A stretch of DNA of 29,962 nt from an uncultured Bacilli bacterium. Its GTDB lineage: Bacteria; Bacillota_I; Bacilli_A; RF39; UBA660. The stretch covers positions 1-29,962 of the forward strand of contig CAKPFH010000011.1 of assembly GCA_934153655.1 (NCBI GenBank), read 5' to 3'. The notes below the pieces were generated by a model that made no database searches, was not told the DNA's origin, and saw only the letters and a program-made list of their open reading frames with translations. Position 1 is the stretch's first letter. Each line of letters begins with the position of its first letter. Position numbers and translations under genes: made by a program. Shown in pieces: positions 1 to 6,687 of the stretch.

Positions 1-8
1 AAAAGTAC

Positions 9-37
9 TTGAAAAAATAATATTTATGTGGTTAAAT
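9..37 (+). promoter_or_regulatory. Promoter of the leuS T-box transcript
   Basis: A -35 box TTGAAA (9-14) and a -10 box TTAAAT (32-37) are separated by exactly 17 bases, and TGG just before the -10 gives an extended -10. The start of transcription would fall near 44, just ahead of the T-box stem I. Read by eye; the spacing and the position are the main support. Confidence 0.5.
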
Positions 38-44
38 AGTCTTG

Positions 45-223
45 TAATTATTAAAGAAGTAGTAGTTATGGTTCTATTTTAAGAGAGTTAGTGGAAGGTG
101 AGAACTAACAATAGATATTAATGAACTTGTCTTGGTTATAATAATCGTTTATCGCGTTAAGAAATTAAGTTAAATTAAGGATGGTACCGTCTATTTAGAC
201 TCCTTTATACCATCCTTTTTTTT
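45..223 (+). promoter_or_regulatory. T-box riboswitch, leucine type, with terminator
   Basis: This leader senses uncharged tRNA and permits read-through only when leucyl-tRNA is scarce. Visible parts are AAGAAGTA near 55, the AGAGAG and GGTGAGAA segments of stem I (81-105), a specifier region ATGAACTTG (121-129), and the T-box core AAGGATGGTACCG (177-189). The specifier triplet is CTT (126-128) or the overlapping TTG (127-129); both are leucine codons, which agrees with leuS downstream. TGGT in the core can pair with an ACCA tRNA end, as expected for tRNA-Leu with discriminator A. The terminator pairs GGATGGTA (179-186) with TACCATCC (208-215) and is followed by eight T (216-223). Confidence 0.92.
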
Positions 224-234
224 GGAGGATTATT

Positions 235-603
235 ATGGGTTTAAATGATTTGTATTGGTTTTTAGGGGCATATTTGGTTATTTATTTGTTTTATCTGGTT
301 TTTTCGGTTTTGAAAAGGAAAAAACTTAATCCTGATAAGATACCGGTTGAGTTAAGGCTTTTAATGAATAAGTATCATCTTGATATGTCTAAGATAAGTT
401 ATCGTGGTATTATGAATAGAATTGCTCTTGTAAGTTCTTTTGATATTGCTTTTACTTCTACTTTTGTATTTAGATTTATTAAAAATAGGTATTTGGCTTT
501 GGTGATTGGAGCTTCTATGTTAGTACCTTTGATATTAATTACATTTAGTTTTATTGGTAAATACTATGTTAAGAAAGGTTGTGTTGTTAATGGAAACAAG
601 TAA
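235..603 (+). CDS. Small membrane protein of unknown function, first gene of the leuS T-box operon
   Basis: A 122-residue protein I do not recognise. It starts at ATG 235 with GGAGGA at 224-229, right after the T-box terminator, so it is the first gene read when leucine charging is low. Residues 4-26 form a hydrophobic helix followed by KRKK. A polar middle (about 30-55) follows, then two further hydrophobic stretches (about 60-82 and 86-109) and a basic tail. This predicts three membrane helices or one plus a hairpin. Its last 14 bases overlap the leuS start at 590, so translation of the two genes is probably coupled. Being inside an aminoacyl-tRNA synthetase regulon suggests, but does not prove, a link to leucine supply; a short transporter-like or regulatory membrane protein is possible. 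Confidence 0.75.
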   Translation: MGLNDLYWFLGAYLVIYLFYLVFSVLKRKKLNPDKIPVELRLLMNKYHLDMSKISYRGIMNRIALVSSFDIAFTSTFVFRFIKNRYLALVIGASMLVPLILITFSFIGKYYVKKGCVVNGNK

Positions 604-2992
604 AATTGAAAAGAAATGGCAAGAATACTGGAAGGAAAATAAAGTATTTGAAGCTAGTAATAATAGTAAGAAAGAAAAATATTATGTTTTAGTAGAATTC
701 CCATATCCAAGTGGAGCTGGATTACATGTTGGTCATGTTAGAAGTTATGCTTCTTTAGATGCTCTTGCTAGAAAAAGAAGAATGGAAGGTTATAACGTTT
801 TATTTCCTATGGGATGGGATGCTTTTGGTTTACCAGCTGAAGAGTATGCTATTAAAAATCATGTTCATCCAAGTGTTGCAGTTAAAGAAAACATTAAGAC
901 TTTTAAAGGTCAATTAGAGAGTTTAGGTTTATCTTTTGATTGGTCTCGTGAGATTAATACAACTGATCCTGAATATTATAAATGGACCCAATGGCAATTC
1001 TTGAAGTTTTATGAATCTGGTCTTGCATATAAAGCTAAGAAAACAATTAATTGGTGTCCTAATTGTAAGATTGGTCTTGCTAATGAAGAAGTTGAAGGTG
1101 GACACTGTGAAAGATGTGGAGGACCTATTGTTCATAAGGAAAAGGAACAATGGATGCTTGGTATGCAAAAGTATGCTGATAGATTGCTAGATGGTCTTGC
1201 TGAAACGGAATTCCAAGAAAAAACTAAGTTGGCTCAAACTAACTGGATTGGTAAATCAGTTGGAGCCGAAATTGACTTTTTAGTTGATAATACTGATGAA
1301 GTATTAAAGGTTTATACAACTCGTCCTGATACTTTATATGGAGTAACATTTATGGTAATTGCTCCTGAACATCCTATTATTAATAAATTAAGTGATCGTA
1401 TTTTAAATATGGATGAAATTCGTGATTATCAGGTATTTGCAAGTCATAAAAGTGAAATGGAAAGAACTCAATTAAACAAAGAAAAAACGGGAGTTAAAAT
1501 ATTAGGCTTTTATGCTATTAATCCTATTACTAAAGACAAAATACCTGTTTATATAAGTGATTATGTTATGATGAGTTATGGAACAGGTGCTATTATGGCT
1601 GTTCCTGCTCATGATGAAAGAGATTATGAATTTGCTAAGAAATTTAATATTAATATTGTTCCTGTTATAAAAGGTGGAGATATTTCGGTGTCTGCCTATA
1701 CCGGTGATGGGGAAATGATTAACTCAGGCTTTTTAAATGGAATTGATAATAAGAAATTTGCTATTTATAAAATGAATGAGTATCTTGAAAAAGAAGGAAT
1801 TGGTAAGAAAGCAACTAAATATCGTTTACAAGATTGGGTTTTCTCTCGTCAAAGATTTTGGGGTGAACCTATTCCAATGATTAATTGTCCAAATTGTGGT
1901 TATGTACCGGTTCCATATAGTGATTTACCAGTATTACTTCCAAATGTTGCTTCTTATGAACCTACTGATGATGGGGAAAGTCCACTTGCAAGAATTCCGG
2001 AATTTGTTAACTGTAAATGTCCTAAATGTGGAAATGATGCTAAACGTGAAACTGATACAATGCCAAACTGGGCAGGATCTTCTTGGTACTGGCTTCGTTA
2101 TATGGATCCAAACAATAAAGAAGAATTTGCTTCTATGGATGCTTTAAAATACTGGGGTAAAGTTGACTGGTACAACGGTGGCATGGAACATGCAACAAGA
2201 CATTTGTTATATGCAAGATTTTGGAATAACTTCTTATATGATAAAGGTTTAGTTCCTAATAAAGAACCATTTAAAATTCGTGTTTCTCATGGTATGATTT
2301 TAGGATCAAACGGCGAAAAAATGAGTAAATCTAAAGGAAATGTTATTAATCCAAATGACTGTGTTAAAGAAGTTGGAGCCGATGCTTTAAGAGTATATGA
2401 AATGTTTATAGGTGACTATGAAAAAGAAGTTAGTTGGTCAACTGCAAGTTTAAATGGTTGTAAGAAATTCTTAGATCGTGTAGAAAGAATTGGTAATAAA
2501 CTAAATAGTAAAACTATCTATTCCCCTACTCTTGAAATATTATTTAATCAAACAATTAAAAAAGTTTCTAATGATCTTGATACTTTAAAATATAATACAG
2601 CTGTATCTAGTTTAATGATTTTATTAAATGAAATGGAAAAATTAGAAAGCATTACTAAAAAAGATTATCGTACTTTCTTGCTTCTATTAAATCCAATGGC
2701 ACCTCATATAACTGAAGAATTAAATGAAATATATAACTTAGGTGCTCCACTTTGTAATTCAAAATGGCCACAATATGATGAAACTAAATTAATAAATGAT
2801 ACAATTACTATTGCTGTTCAAGTAAATGGTAAACTTCGTGCAACTTTTGAAACTAATCATAATGCTTATGAAGAAAAACTTAAAAAACTTGCTATGCAAG
2901 AAGAAAATGTTCTTAAATATATAGATGGTCATGAAATTATAAAAATAATAGTTATTAAAAATAAAATTGTAAATATTGTTATAAAAAATTAG
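590..2992 (+). CDS. leuS: Leucyl-tRNA synthetase
   Basis: Class I synthetase that charges tRNA-Leu in the cytoplasm; 800 residues, normal for bacteria. The HIGH motif appears as HVGH (46-49) inside the PYPSGAG context, and KMSKS is at 577-581. Two Cys pairs follow the Rossmann insertion start (NWCPNC and CERCGG), and a second set (CPNC and CPKC) lies in the zinc region before the WAGSSWYWLRY segment. The editing domain (CP1) is present, with TTRPDTLYG and the AVPAHDERD motif. I chose ATG 590, which begins METSKIEKKW as in other LeuRS proteins and has AGAAAGG about 12 bases upstream. An in-frame ATG at 554 would add 12 residues without a site. The stop codon lies inside the terminator stem that follows. 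Confidence 0.98.
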   Translation: METSKIEKKWQEYWKENKVFEASNNSKKEKYYVLVEFPYPSGAGLHVGHVRSYASLDALARKRRMEGYNVLFPMGWDAFGLPAEEYAIKNHVHPSVAVKENIKTFKGQLESLGLSFDWSREINTTDPEYYKWTQWQFLKFYESGLAYKAKKTINWCPNCKIGLANEEVEGGHCERCGGPIVHKEKEQWMLGMQKYADRLLDGLAETEFQEKTKLAQTNWIGKSVGAEIDFLVDNTDEVLKVYTTRPDTLYGVTFMVIAPEHPIINKLSDRILNMDEIRDYQVFASHKSEMERTQLNKEKTGVKILGFYAINPITKDKIPVYISDYVMMSYGTGAIMAVPAHDERDYEFAKKFNINIVPVIKGGDISVSAYTGDGEMINSGFLNGIDNKKFAIYKMNEYLEKEGIGKKATKYRLQDWVFSRQRFWGEPIPMINCPNCGYVPVPYSDLPVLLPNVASYEPTDDGESPLARIPEFVNCKCPKCGNDAKRETDTMPNWAGSSWYWLRYMDPNNKEEFASMDALKYWGKVDWYNGGMEHATRHLLYARFWNNFLYDKGLVPNKEPFKIRVSHGMILGSNGEKMSKSKGNVINPNDCVKEVGADALRVYEMFIGDYEKEVSWSTASLNGCKKFLDRVERIGNKLNSKTIYSPTLEILFNQTIKKVSNDLDTLKYNTAVSSLMILLNEMEKLESITKKDYRTFLLLLNPMAPHITEELNEIYNLGAPLCNSKWPQYDETKLINDTITIAVQVNGKLRATFETNHNAYEEKLKKLAMQEENVLKYIDGHEIIKIIVIKNKIVNIVIKN

Positions 2993-3013
2993 CTAAAATA
3001 TGGCTAATTTTTT
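2983..3013 (+). terminator. Terminator after leuS
   Basis: Arms AAAAAATTAGC (2983-2993) and GCTAATTTTTT (3003-3013) are fully complementary around a 9-base loop and end in T residues. The leuS stop codon TAG (2990-2992) is part of the left arm. Confidence 0.85.
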
Positions 3014-3051
3014 AATTTTATGATATGATTAAAACATAATAGGAGGCTTAT

Positions 3052-3648
3052 ATGACACTTTATGATTTATTAGAAAGTTTAAAAGATGAACCTTTAGAAT
3101 TAACTAATGTTTTAATAAGATTAGATTTAATTATGAAATATCTTCATGATGATAATTTTTATATATATAACTTTGATCCTAAAAAAATAATTTTATATAA
3201 TAATCAATTAACAGTAAATTCTTTTGAAAATGTTTCAACTTTAATAACTGATGATAATTCTAAAGCTATTAATATTTTACAAAGTTGTAAAATAGGATTA
3301 AGTACTTTTGCCTCTTTACCAATAGATGGTTATTTAGATCAATCATATTATGAATTTTTAAAAAGTAATATAGGTGAATTTAAAACATTTGATATTCCAG
3401 AAGATTTATATTCTTATTATCAAGATGTATTTTTAAATTCTCATATTGATTACTTAAATAATTTTTTAAATTTAGAAAAAGGAAATAGTAATCAAAATAG
3501 TTTATCAAGAAGGAAAAGTTTAGCAACAAATATAGGAAGATCTTATGTAAATAATGATGAAGCTTATGTTAAAGTATTATTTATTCCTACTTTAATGGCT
3601 TTTACTTATATAATATCTTTAGTTATTTATTTTATATTACTAAAATAA
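3052..3648 (+). CDS. Tail-anchored protein with a possible degenerate kinase C-lobe
   Basis: A 198-residue protein with no confident family. Start ATG 3052 has AGGAGG ten bases upstream; a weak extended -10 (TGATATGAT, 3021-3029) precedes it. Residues 1-155 are soluble and acidic. A Ser/Arg/Lys-rich linker follows, then one hydrophobic helix at about 175-196 reaching the C-terminus, so the protein should be anchored by its tail with the body in the cytoplasm. The segment YLHDDNFYIYNFDPKKIIL (about 30-48) can be laid over a protein-kinase helix E plus catalytic loop (YLHxxGIxHRDLKPxNIL). The catalytic Asp would then be Asn and the metal-binding Asn would be Lys, and there is no N-lobe. This would make it an inactive kinase relic. 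That reading is inference at low certainty. It stands alone between the leuS terminator and the secE promoter. Confidence 0.7.
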   Translation: MTLYDLLESLKDEPLELTNVLIRLDLIMKYLHDDNFYIYNFDPKKIILYNNQLTVNSFENVSTLITDDNSKAINILQSCKIGLSTFASLPIDGYLDQSYYEFLKSNIGEFKTFDIPEDLYSYYQDVFLNSHIDYLNNFLNLEKGNSNQNSLSRRKSLATNIGRSYVNNDEAYVKVLFIPTLMAFTYIISLVIYFILLK

Positions 3649-3649
3649 C

Positions 3650-3678
3650 TTGATTTTTTTAGAAAAATATGTTATTTT
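3650..3678 (+). promoter_or_regulatory. Promoter of secE-nusG
   Basis: TTGATT (3650-3655), 17-base spacer, TATTTT (3673-3678) with TGT just before it (extended -10). Start of transcription near 3685. Confidence 0.55.
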
Positions 3679-3687
3679 ATAAGCATG

Positions 3688-3706
3688 AAACACGAAAGTG
3701 TTTTTT
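3688..3706 (+). terminator. Hairpin with GAAA loop and T-run at the 5' end of the secE transcript
   Basis: AAACAC (3688-3693) and GTGTTT (3698-3703) pair perfectly around a GAAA tetraloop, with T-rich sequence after. It looks like a terminator, but it sits only a few bases after the inferred secE start of transcription. It may instead stabilise the mRNA 5' end or act as an attenuator. Confidence 0.5.
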
Positions 3707-3720
3707 ATTTAGGAGAGAAT

Positions 3721-3936
3721 ATGGGAAAAACTAAAAAAGAAAGTAAAAAAGACGTTAAAAAAGTTAAAAAAGATAGTTTGTTTGTAGAAATTAAAAAGGA
3801 AATGCAAAAGGTTCATTTTCCAAGTAAAAAAGATATGGTTAAATATAGTATTGCAACTATTAGTTTTGTTATCTTTTTTGGAGTTTATTTTTATTTAATA
3901 CAACTTGCTATGGCATTTATTAAATCAATTATTTAA
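3721..3936 (+). CDS. secE: Preprotein translocase subunit SecE
   Basis: Small membrane subunit of the SecYEG export channel, 71 residues. A lysine-rich cytoplasmic head (residues 2-30) leads into the conserved amphipathic segment EIKKEMQKVHFPSKKDM. One membrane helix follows (about 45-68). I chose ATG 3721, preceded by AGGAGAG. The upstream in-frame ATG at 3685 lies in the GAAA hairpin and has no site. nusG follows 10 bases after the stop, the usual bacterial pairing. The rpmG gene (L33) commonly found in front is absent here. Confidence 0.95.
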   Translation: MGKTKKESKKDVKKVKKDSLFVEIKKEMQKVHFPSKKDMVKYSIATISFVIFFGVYFYLIQLAMAFIKSII

Positions 3937-3946
3937 GGGGTGGATT

Positions 3947-4483
3947 ATGGAAGAAAAACAGTGGTATGTCGTTAATACTTATTCAGGACATGAAAATAAA
4001 GTAAAAGAAAAATTAGAGATGCGTGCTGAATCTATGGATATGAAAGATTATATTTATAGAGTTATAGTACCAGAAGAAAAAGTTATTGAAGAAAAAGATG
4101 GCGTTAAAAAAGAAAAAATTAAAAAATTATTTCCAGGTTATATTTTAGTTGAAATGGTTATGAGTGATGAAGCTTGGTTTGTTGTTCGTAATACTCCAGG
4201 GGTAACAGGATTTATTGGATCAAGTGGAAAAGGTGCTAAACCTACTCCATTACAACCATATGAAGTAGATAATTTACTTAAAAGTATGGATATGGAAAGA
4301 ATTGATATTAAAAATGATTTAAAAGTTGGAGATAAGATTAAAATTGTTGATGGACCATTTGCTGGTATGTTTGGTAAAATTGATACAATTGATGAAGAAA
4401 ATAAAGTTGTTAATGCAATTGTTGATTTATTTGGTCAAGAAACAACTATTGAATGTGAGTTAAATCAAATTAAAAAGGCTTAA
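3947..4483 (+). CDS. nusG: Transcription termination/antitermination factor NusG
   Basis: Elongation factor that binds RNA polymerase and influences pausing, termination and coupling to translation; 178 residues. The NGN domain opens with WYVVNTYSGHENKVKEKLE (5-23), and KLFPGYILVEM is the typical mid-domain strand with its polymerase-contacting surface. The C-terminal KOW domain has VGDKIKIVDGPFAGMFGKI and ends in the usual short strand. I chose ATG 3947, preceded by AGGGGTGG. The longer frame from 3905 would run back through the end of secE. The next gene starts one base after its stop, so all three are read together from the secE promoter. Confidence 0.97.
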   Translation: MEEKQWYVVNTYSGHENKVKEKLEMRAESMDMKDYIYRVIVPEEKVIEEKDGVKKEKIKKLFPGYILVEMVMSDEAWFVVRNTPGVTGFIGSSGKGAKPTPLQPYEVDNLLKSMDMERIDIKNDLKVGDKIKIVDGPFAGMFGKIDTIDEENKVVNAIVDLFGQETTIECELNQIKKA

Positions 4484-4484
4484 T

Positions 4485-5210
4485 ATGGGTAAAGTTTTGG
4501 TTGATTTTCAAGAAATTGAAAAGTATAAAAAGAATAATATGTGTGGTAGTCCTGGTAGAGAAGGAACATGTTATTATTTAACTGATGATATTATTATTAA
4601 AATATTTCATGTGTTTGTTGGGGATAAAAGAGTTTATTTTGATGGTTTGGAAGATGAGCATATTGCTTTTCCAATAGATGTTTATATAGATGATATAGTT
4701 AAACTTGAAACAGCTTATACTATGAAATATTTAGAAGGTACTTGTTTGATTAACGGATTTGCAAGTGGAATAAGAATAGAAAATGTGAAACAAGCATATA
4801 TTACTCTAAGAAAAGTTATTGAAGAGTACCATGATATTAAAATGTATGACATGTGTCTTGCCAATATTTTATATGATAAAAATACTAATAGTTTTAGATT
4901 AATTGATACTAGTAGATGGTATCCTTCAAATAATGCTTTTTCTAAAAATATTGAACAATTTAATAATTGTTTATGTTATTCCTTATTTAGACATAACTTA
5001 GATTGGATTAGTAAATTAAGTAATGAAAAAGAATTATGTGAATTAGCTAAATTAGTTAAATTATATGAGAATTATTTAGCTAATAATTTTCCTAATTTTG
5101 CAGAATTACTTGATATTGTTAGTTATGAAATAGGTAGAAAAAGTGATAAAAAGGTAAAAACTATTGGTGATTTATCAGGATATCAGGACAAATTTAAGAA
5201 AAAGTCTTGA
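4485..5210 (+). CDS. Small kinase-fold protein between nusG and rplK
   Basis: A 241-residue cytoplasmic protein with the layout of a protein-kinase or aminoglycoside-phosphotransferase fold. Residues 21-30 (GSPGREGTCY) resemble the glycine-rich loop, and Lys39 in IIIKIFH fits the ATP-binding Lys. MKYLEGTCL (80-88) fits the hinge. MYDMCLANIL (120-129) fits the catalytic loop, with Asp122 and Asn127 in the catalytic and metal positions. LIDTS (139-143) gives Asp141 in the DFG position. The His of HRD is Met and the Gly of DFG is Ser, but the residues needed for catalysis are all present, so it may be active. The substrate is unknown. It starts one base after nusG stops, with AAAGG in the end of nusG as its site, and its stop TGA is part of the rplK -35 box. 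I know of no named kinase at this position in bacterial clusters. Confidence 0.8.
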   Translation: MGKVLVDFQEIEKYKKNNMCGSPGREGTCYYLTDDIIIKIFHVFVGDKRVYFDGLEDEHIAFPIDVYIDDIVKLETAYTMKYLEGTCLINGFASGIRIENVKQAYITLRKVIEEYHDIKMYDMCLANILYDKNTNSFRLIDTSRWYPSNNAFSKNIEQFNNCLCYSLFRHNLDWISKLSNEKELCELAKLVKLYENYLANNFPNFAELLDIVSYEIGRKSDKKVKTIGDLSGYQDKFKKKS

Positions 5211-5235
5211 TTTTAGGGGCAAAAAATGTTATTAT
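5207..5235 (+). promoter_or_regulatory. Promoter of rplK-rplA
   Basis: TTGATT (5207-5212), 17-base spacer, TATTAT (5230-5235) with TGT before it. The -35 contains the stop codon of the upstream kinase-fold gene. Start of transcription near 5242. Confidence 0.65.
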
Positions 5236-5260
5236 CATATCGCTATATTTAGTTATAGTG

Positions 5261-5320
5261 TTAGTGGGAGGCAAATGTAACTTATAGTTGCGGACAAAGT
5301 TAGCTATTTGGACCACTCAC
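5261..5320 (+). promoter_or_regulatory. Structured leader of rplK, candidate L1 regulatory site
   Basis: AGTGG (5263-5267) pairs with CCACT (5313-5317), enclosing an inner hairpin GCAA (5271-5274) with TTGC (5288-5291). The GTGGGAGG start and GGACCAC end resemble the element seen again before rplA. In bacteria L1 represses the L11-L1 messenger by binding its leader; assigning that role here is inference from position and shape. Confidence 0.45.
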
Positions 5321-5356
5321 GAAAAAAAACAAAAATTATGAAAGGATGTGTTTTTC

Positions 5357-5782
5357 GTGGCAAAGGAAGTTGTTAAAAAAATTAAGTTAGCAATTCAAGC
5401 AGGAAAAGCAACACCAGCTCCACCAGTTGGTACAGTTTTAGGACCTGCCGGAATTAACTTACAAGATTTCTGTTCAAAGTATAATGATGCAACAAGAGAT
5501 AAGATGGGAGATATTGCGCCAGTTGAAATTACTATCTATGATGATAGAAGTTTTGATTTTGTAATTAAAACTCCACCAACAGCATTTTTAATTAAAAAAT
5601 ATGCTAAGGTTCAAAAAGGTTCTGTTAAAGGAAAGAATGAAATTGTTGGATCATTAACAAGTGATCAAGTTAAGGAAATTGCTACTATTAAATTACCAGA
5701 TTTAAATGCTTATGATCTTGATGCTGCAATTAAGAGTGTTAAGGGAACAGCTATTAATATGGGTATAGAAGTAAAAGATTAA
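5357..5782 (+). CDS. rplK: 50S ribosomal protein L11
   Basis: Large-subunit stalk-base protein that binds 23S rRNA with L10 and takes part in factor GTPase activation. From GTG 5357 it is 141 residues, exactly the standard length, beginning MAKEVVKKIKLAIQAGKA. The proline-rich N-terminal signature (TPAPPVGTVLGPAGIN) and the C-terminal rRNA-binding domain (IKSVKGTAINMGIEV) are intact. A second GTG at 5348 is in frame but only one base after the AAAGGA site (5341-5346), while 5357 has ten bases of spacing, so 5357 is preferred. It is followed by rplA after a 68-base gap holding a second hairpin. Confidence 0.97.
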   Translation: MAKEVVKKIKLAIQAGKATPAPPVGTVLGPAGINLQDFCSKYNDATRDKMGDIAPVEITIYDDRSFDFVIKTPPTAFLIKKYAKVQKGSVKGKNEIVGSLTSDQVKEIATIKLPDLNAYDLDAAIKSVKGTAINMGIEVKD

Positions 5783-5810
5783 AATTAAAAAAAATCATAT
5801 AGGTTAACTA

Positions 5811-5839
5811 TGTGGAAGGATTAGTCCGCTAAAACCACA
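5811..5839 (+). promoter_or_regulatory. Hairpin before rplA, candidate L1 binding site
   Basis: TGTGG (5811-5815) pairs with CCACA (5835-5839), and an inner GGA (5818-5820) pairs with TCC (5825-5827). The asymmetric internal loop and the closing GTGG/CCAC resemble the rplK leader. It sits right against the AGGAGG ribosome binding site (5840-5845), so protein binding there could block translation. L1 control is inference. Confidence 0.45.
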
Positions 5840-5850
5840 AGGAGGTAAAA

Positions 5851-6549
5851 ATGAAAAAAAGAGGAAAGAGATATAATGAAGCTTCATCTAAAATAGATAA
5901 AAGCAAATTATATACAAAAGAAGAAGCAGTTAAATTAGTTAAAGAAACTTCTAATAGTAAATTTGATTCTACTATCGAAGTTGCAATGTATTTAAATCTT
6001 GATACTAAAAAAGCTGATCAACAATTAAGAGGTGCTGTTGTACTTCCTAATGGAACTGGTAAAACTAAAAAAGTTTTAGTTATTGCTAAAGGTGATGCTC
6101 AAAAAGCAGCAAGAGAAGCAGGAGCTGATTTTGTTGGAGATATGGACATGGTAGAAAAAATCGAAAAAGAAAATTGGTTCGGTTTTGATACATTAATTGC
6201 AACACCAGATGCTATGCCACTTCTTGGTAAATTAGGACGTGTTTTAGGACCAAAAGGTTTAATGCCAAACCCTAAAACTGGTACAGTTACAACTGATGTT
6301 GTAAAAGCAATTAATGATGTTAAATCAGGACGTGTTGAATACAGAACTGATAGTTTTGGTAATATTCATGGTATCATTGGTAAAGCAAGTTTTGATGAAG
6401 AAAAATTACTTGAAAACTTAAATACATTTGTTGGTACTATTTTAAAACTAAAACCTGCTACTGTTAAAGGTGATTATGTTAAAAATATTAGCATTTCATC
6501 TACTCAAGGTCCTGGAATTAAATTAAGTATTAATTCATTTGACAAATAA
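5851..6549 (+). CDS. rplA: 50S ribosomal protein L1
   Basis: Protein of the L1 stalk at the ribosomal exit site, and in many bacteria a translational repressor of the L11-L1 messenger; 232 residues, normal length. It begins MKKRGKRYNEASSKIDK as usual. The second domain has LGKLGRVLGPKGLMPNPKTGTV, the strongly conserved L1 signature, then VKSGRVEYRTDSFGNIH. The end (LSINSF) is complete. ATG 5851 has AGGAGG six bases upstream. Its 3' end holds the -35 box of the rplJ promoter. Confidence 0.98.
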   Translation: MKKRGKRYNEASSKIDKSKLYTKEEAVKLVKETSNSKFDSTIEVAMYLNLDTKKADQQLRGAVVLPNGTGKTKKVLVIAKGDAQKAAREAGADFVGDMDMVEKIEKENWFGFDTLIATPDAMPLLGKLGRVLGPKGLMPNPKTGTVTTDVVKAINDVKSGRVEYRTDSFGNIHGIIGKASFDEEKLLENLNTFVGTILKLKPATVKGDYVKNISISSTQGPGIKLSINSFDK

Positions 6550-6566
6550 TAAAAAAATGTTATAAT
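6539..6566 (+). promoter_or_regulatory. Promoter of rplJ-rplL
   Basis: TTGACA (6539-6544), 16-base spacer, TATAAT (6561-6566), with TGT before the -10. Both boxes match consensus perfectly. The -35 lies in the last sense codons of rplA. Start of transcription near 6573. Confidence 0.85.
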
Positions 6567-6572
6567 AATGTT

Positions 6573-6660
6573 TATTAAGTGAACCGAAGACAGTAGGTAT
6601 AAAAATAAATCCTACCGAGGACTATTAATCTTTTTAAGAGTCCTTCTGGACTCTTTTGTT
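6573..6660 (+). promoter_or_regulatory. Ribosomal protein L10 leader
   Basis: This 5' leader has the L10-leader pattern GTGAACCGAAGACAGTAGG, with GTAGG pairing to CCTAC (6611-6615), then CGAGGACT. It is followed by a hairpin AAGAGTCC (6636-6643) with GGACTCTT (6648-6655) and a short T tail. AGGACT (6618-6623) can alternatively pair with AGTCCT (6639-6644), which would open the last hairpin, as in an attenuator. In this family L10-L12 binding to the leader lowers expression of its own operon. Confidence 0.88.
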
Positions 6661-6687
6661 TACTTGTAATAAAAAAAGGAGGAAGAA

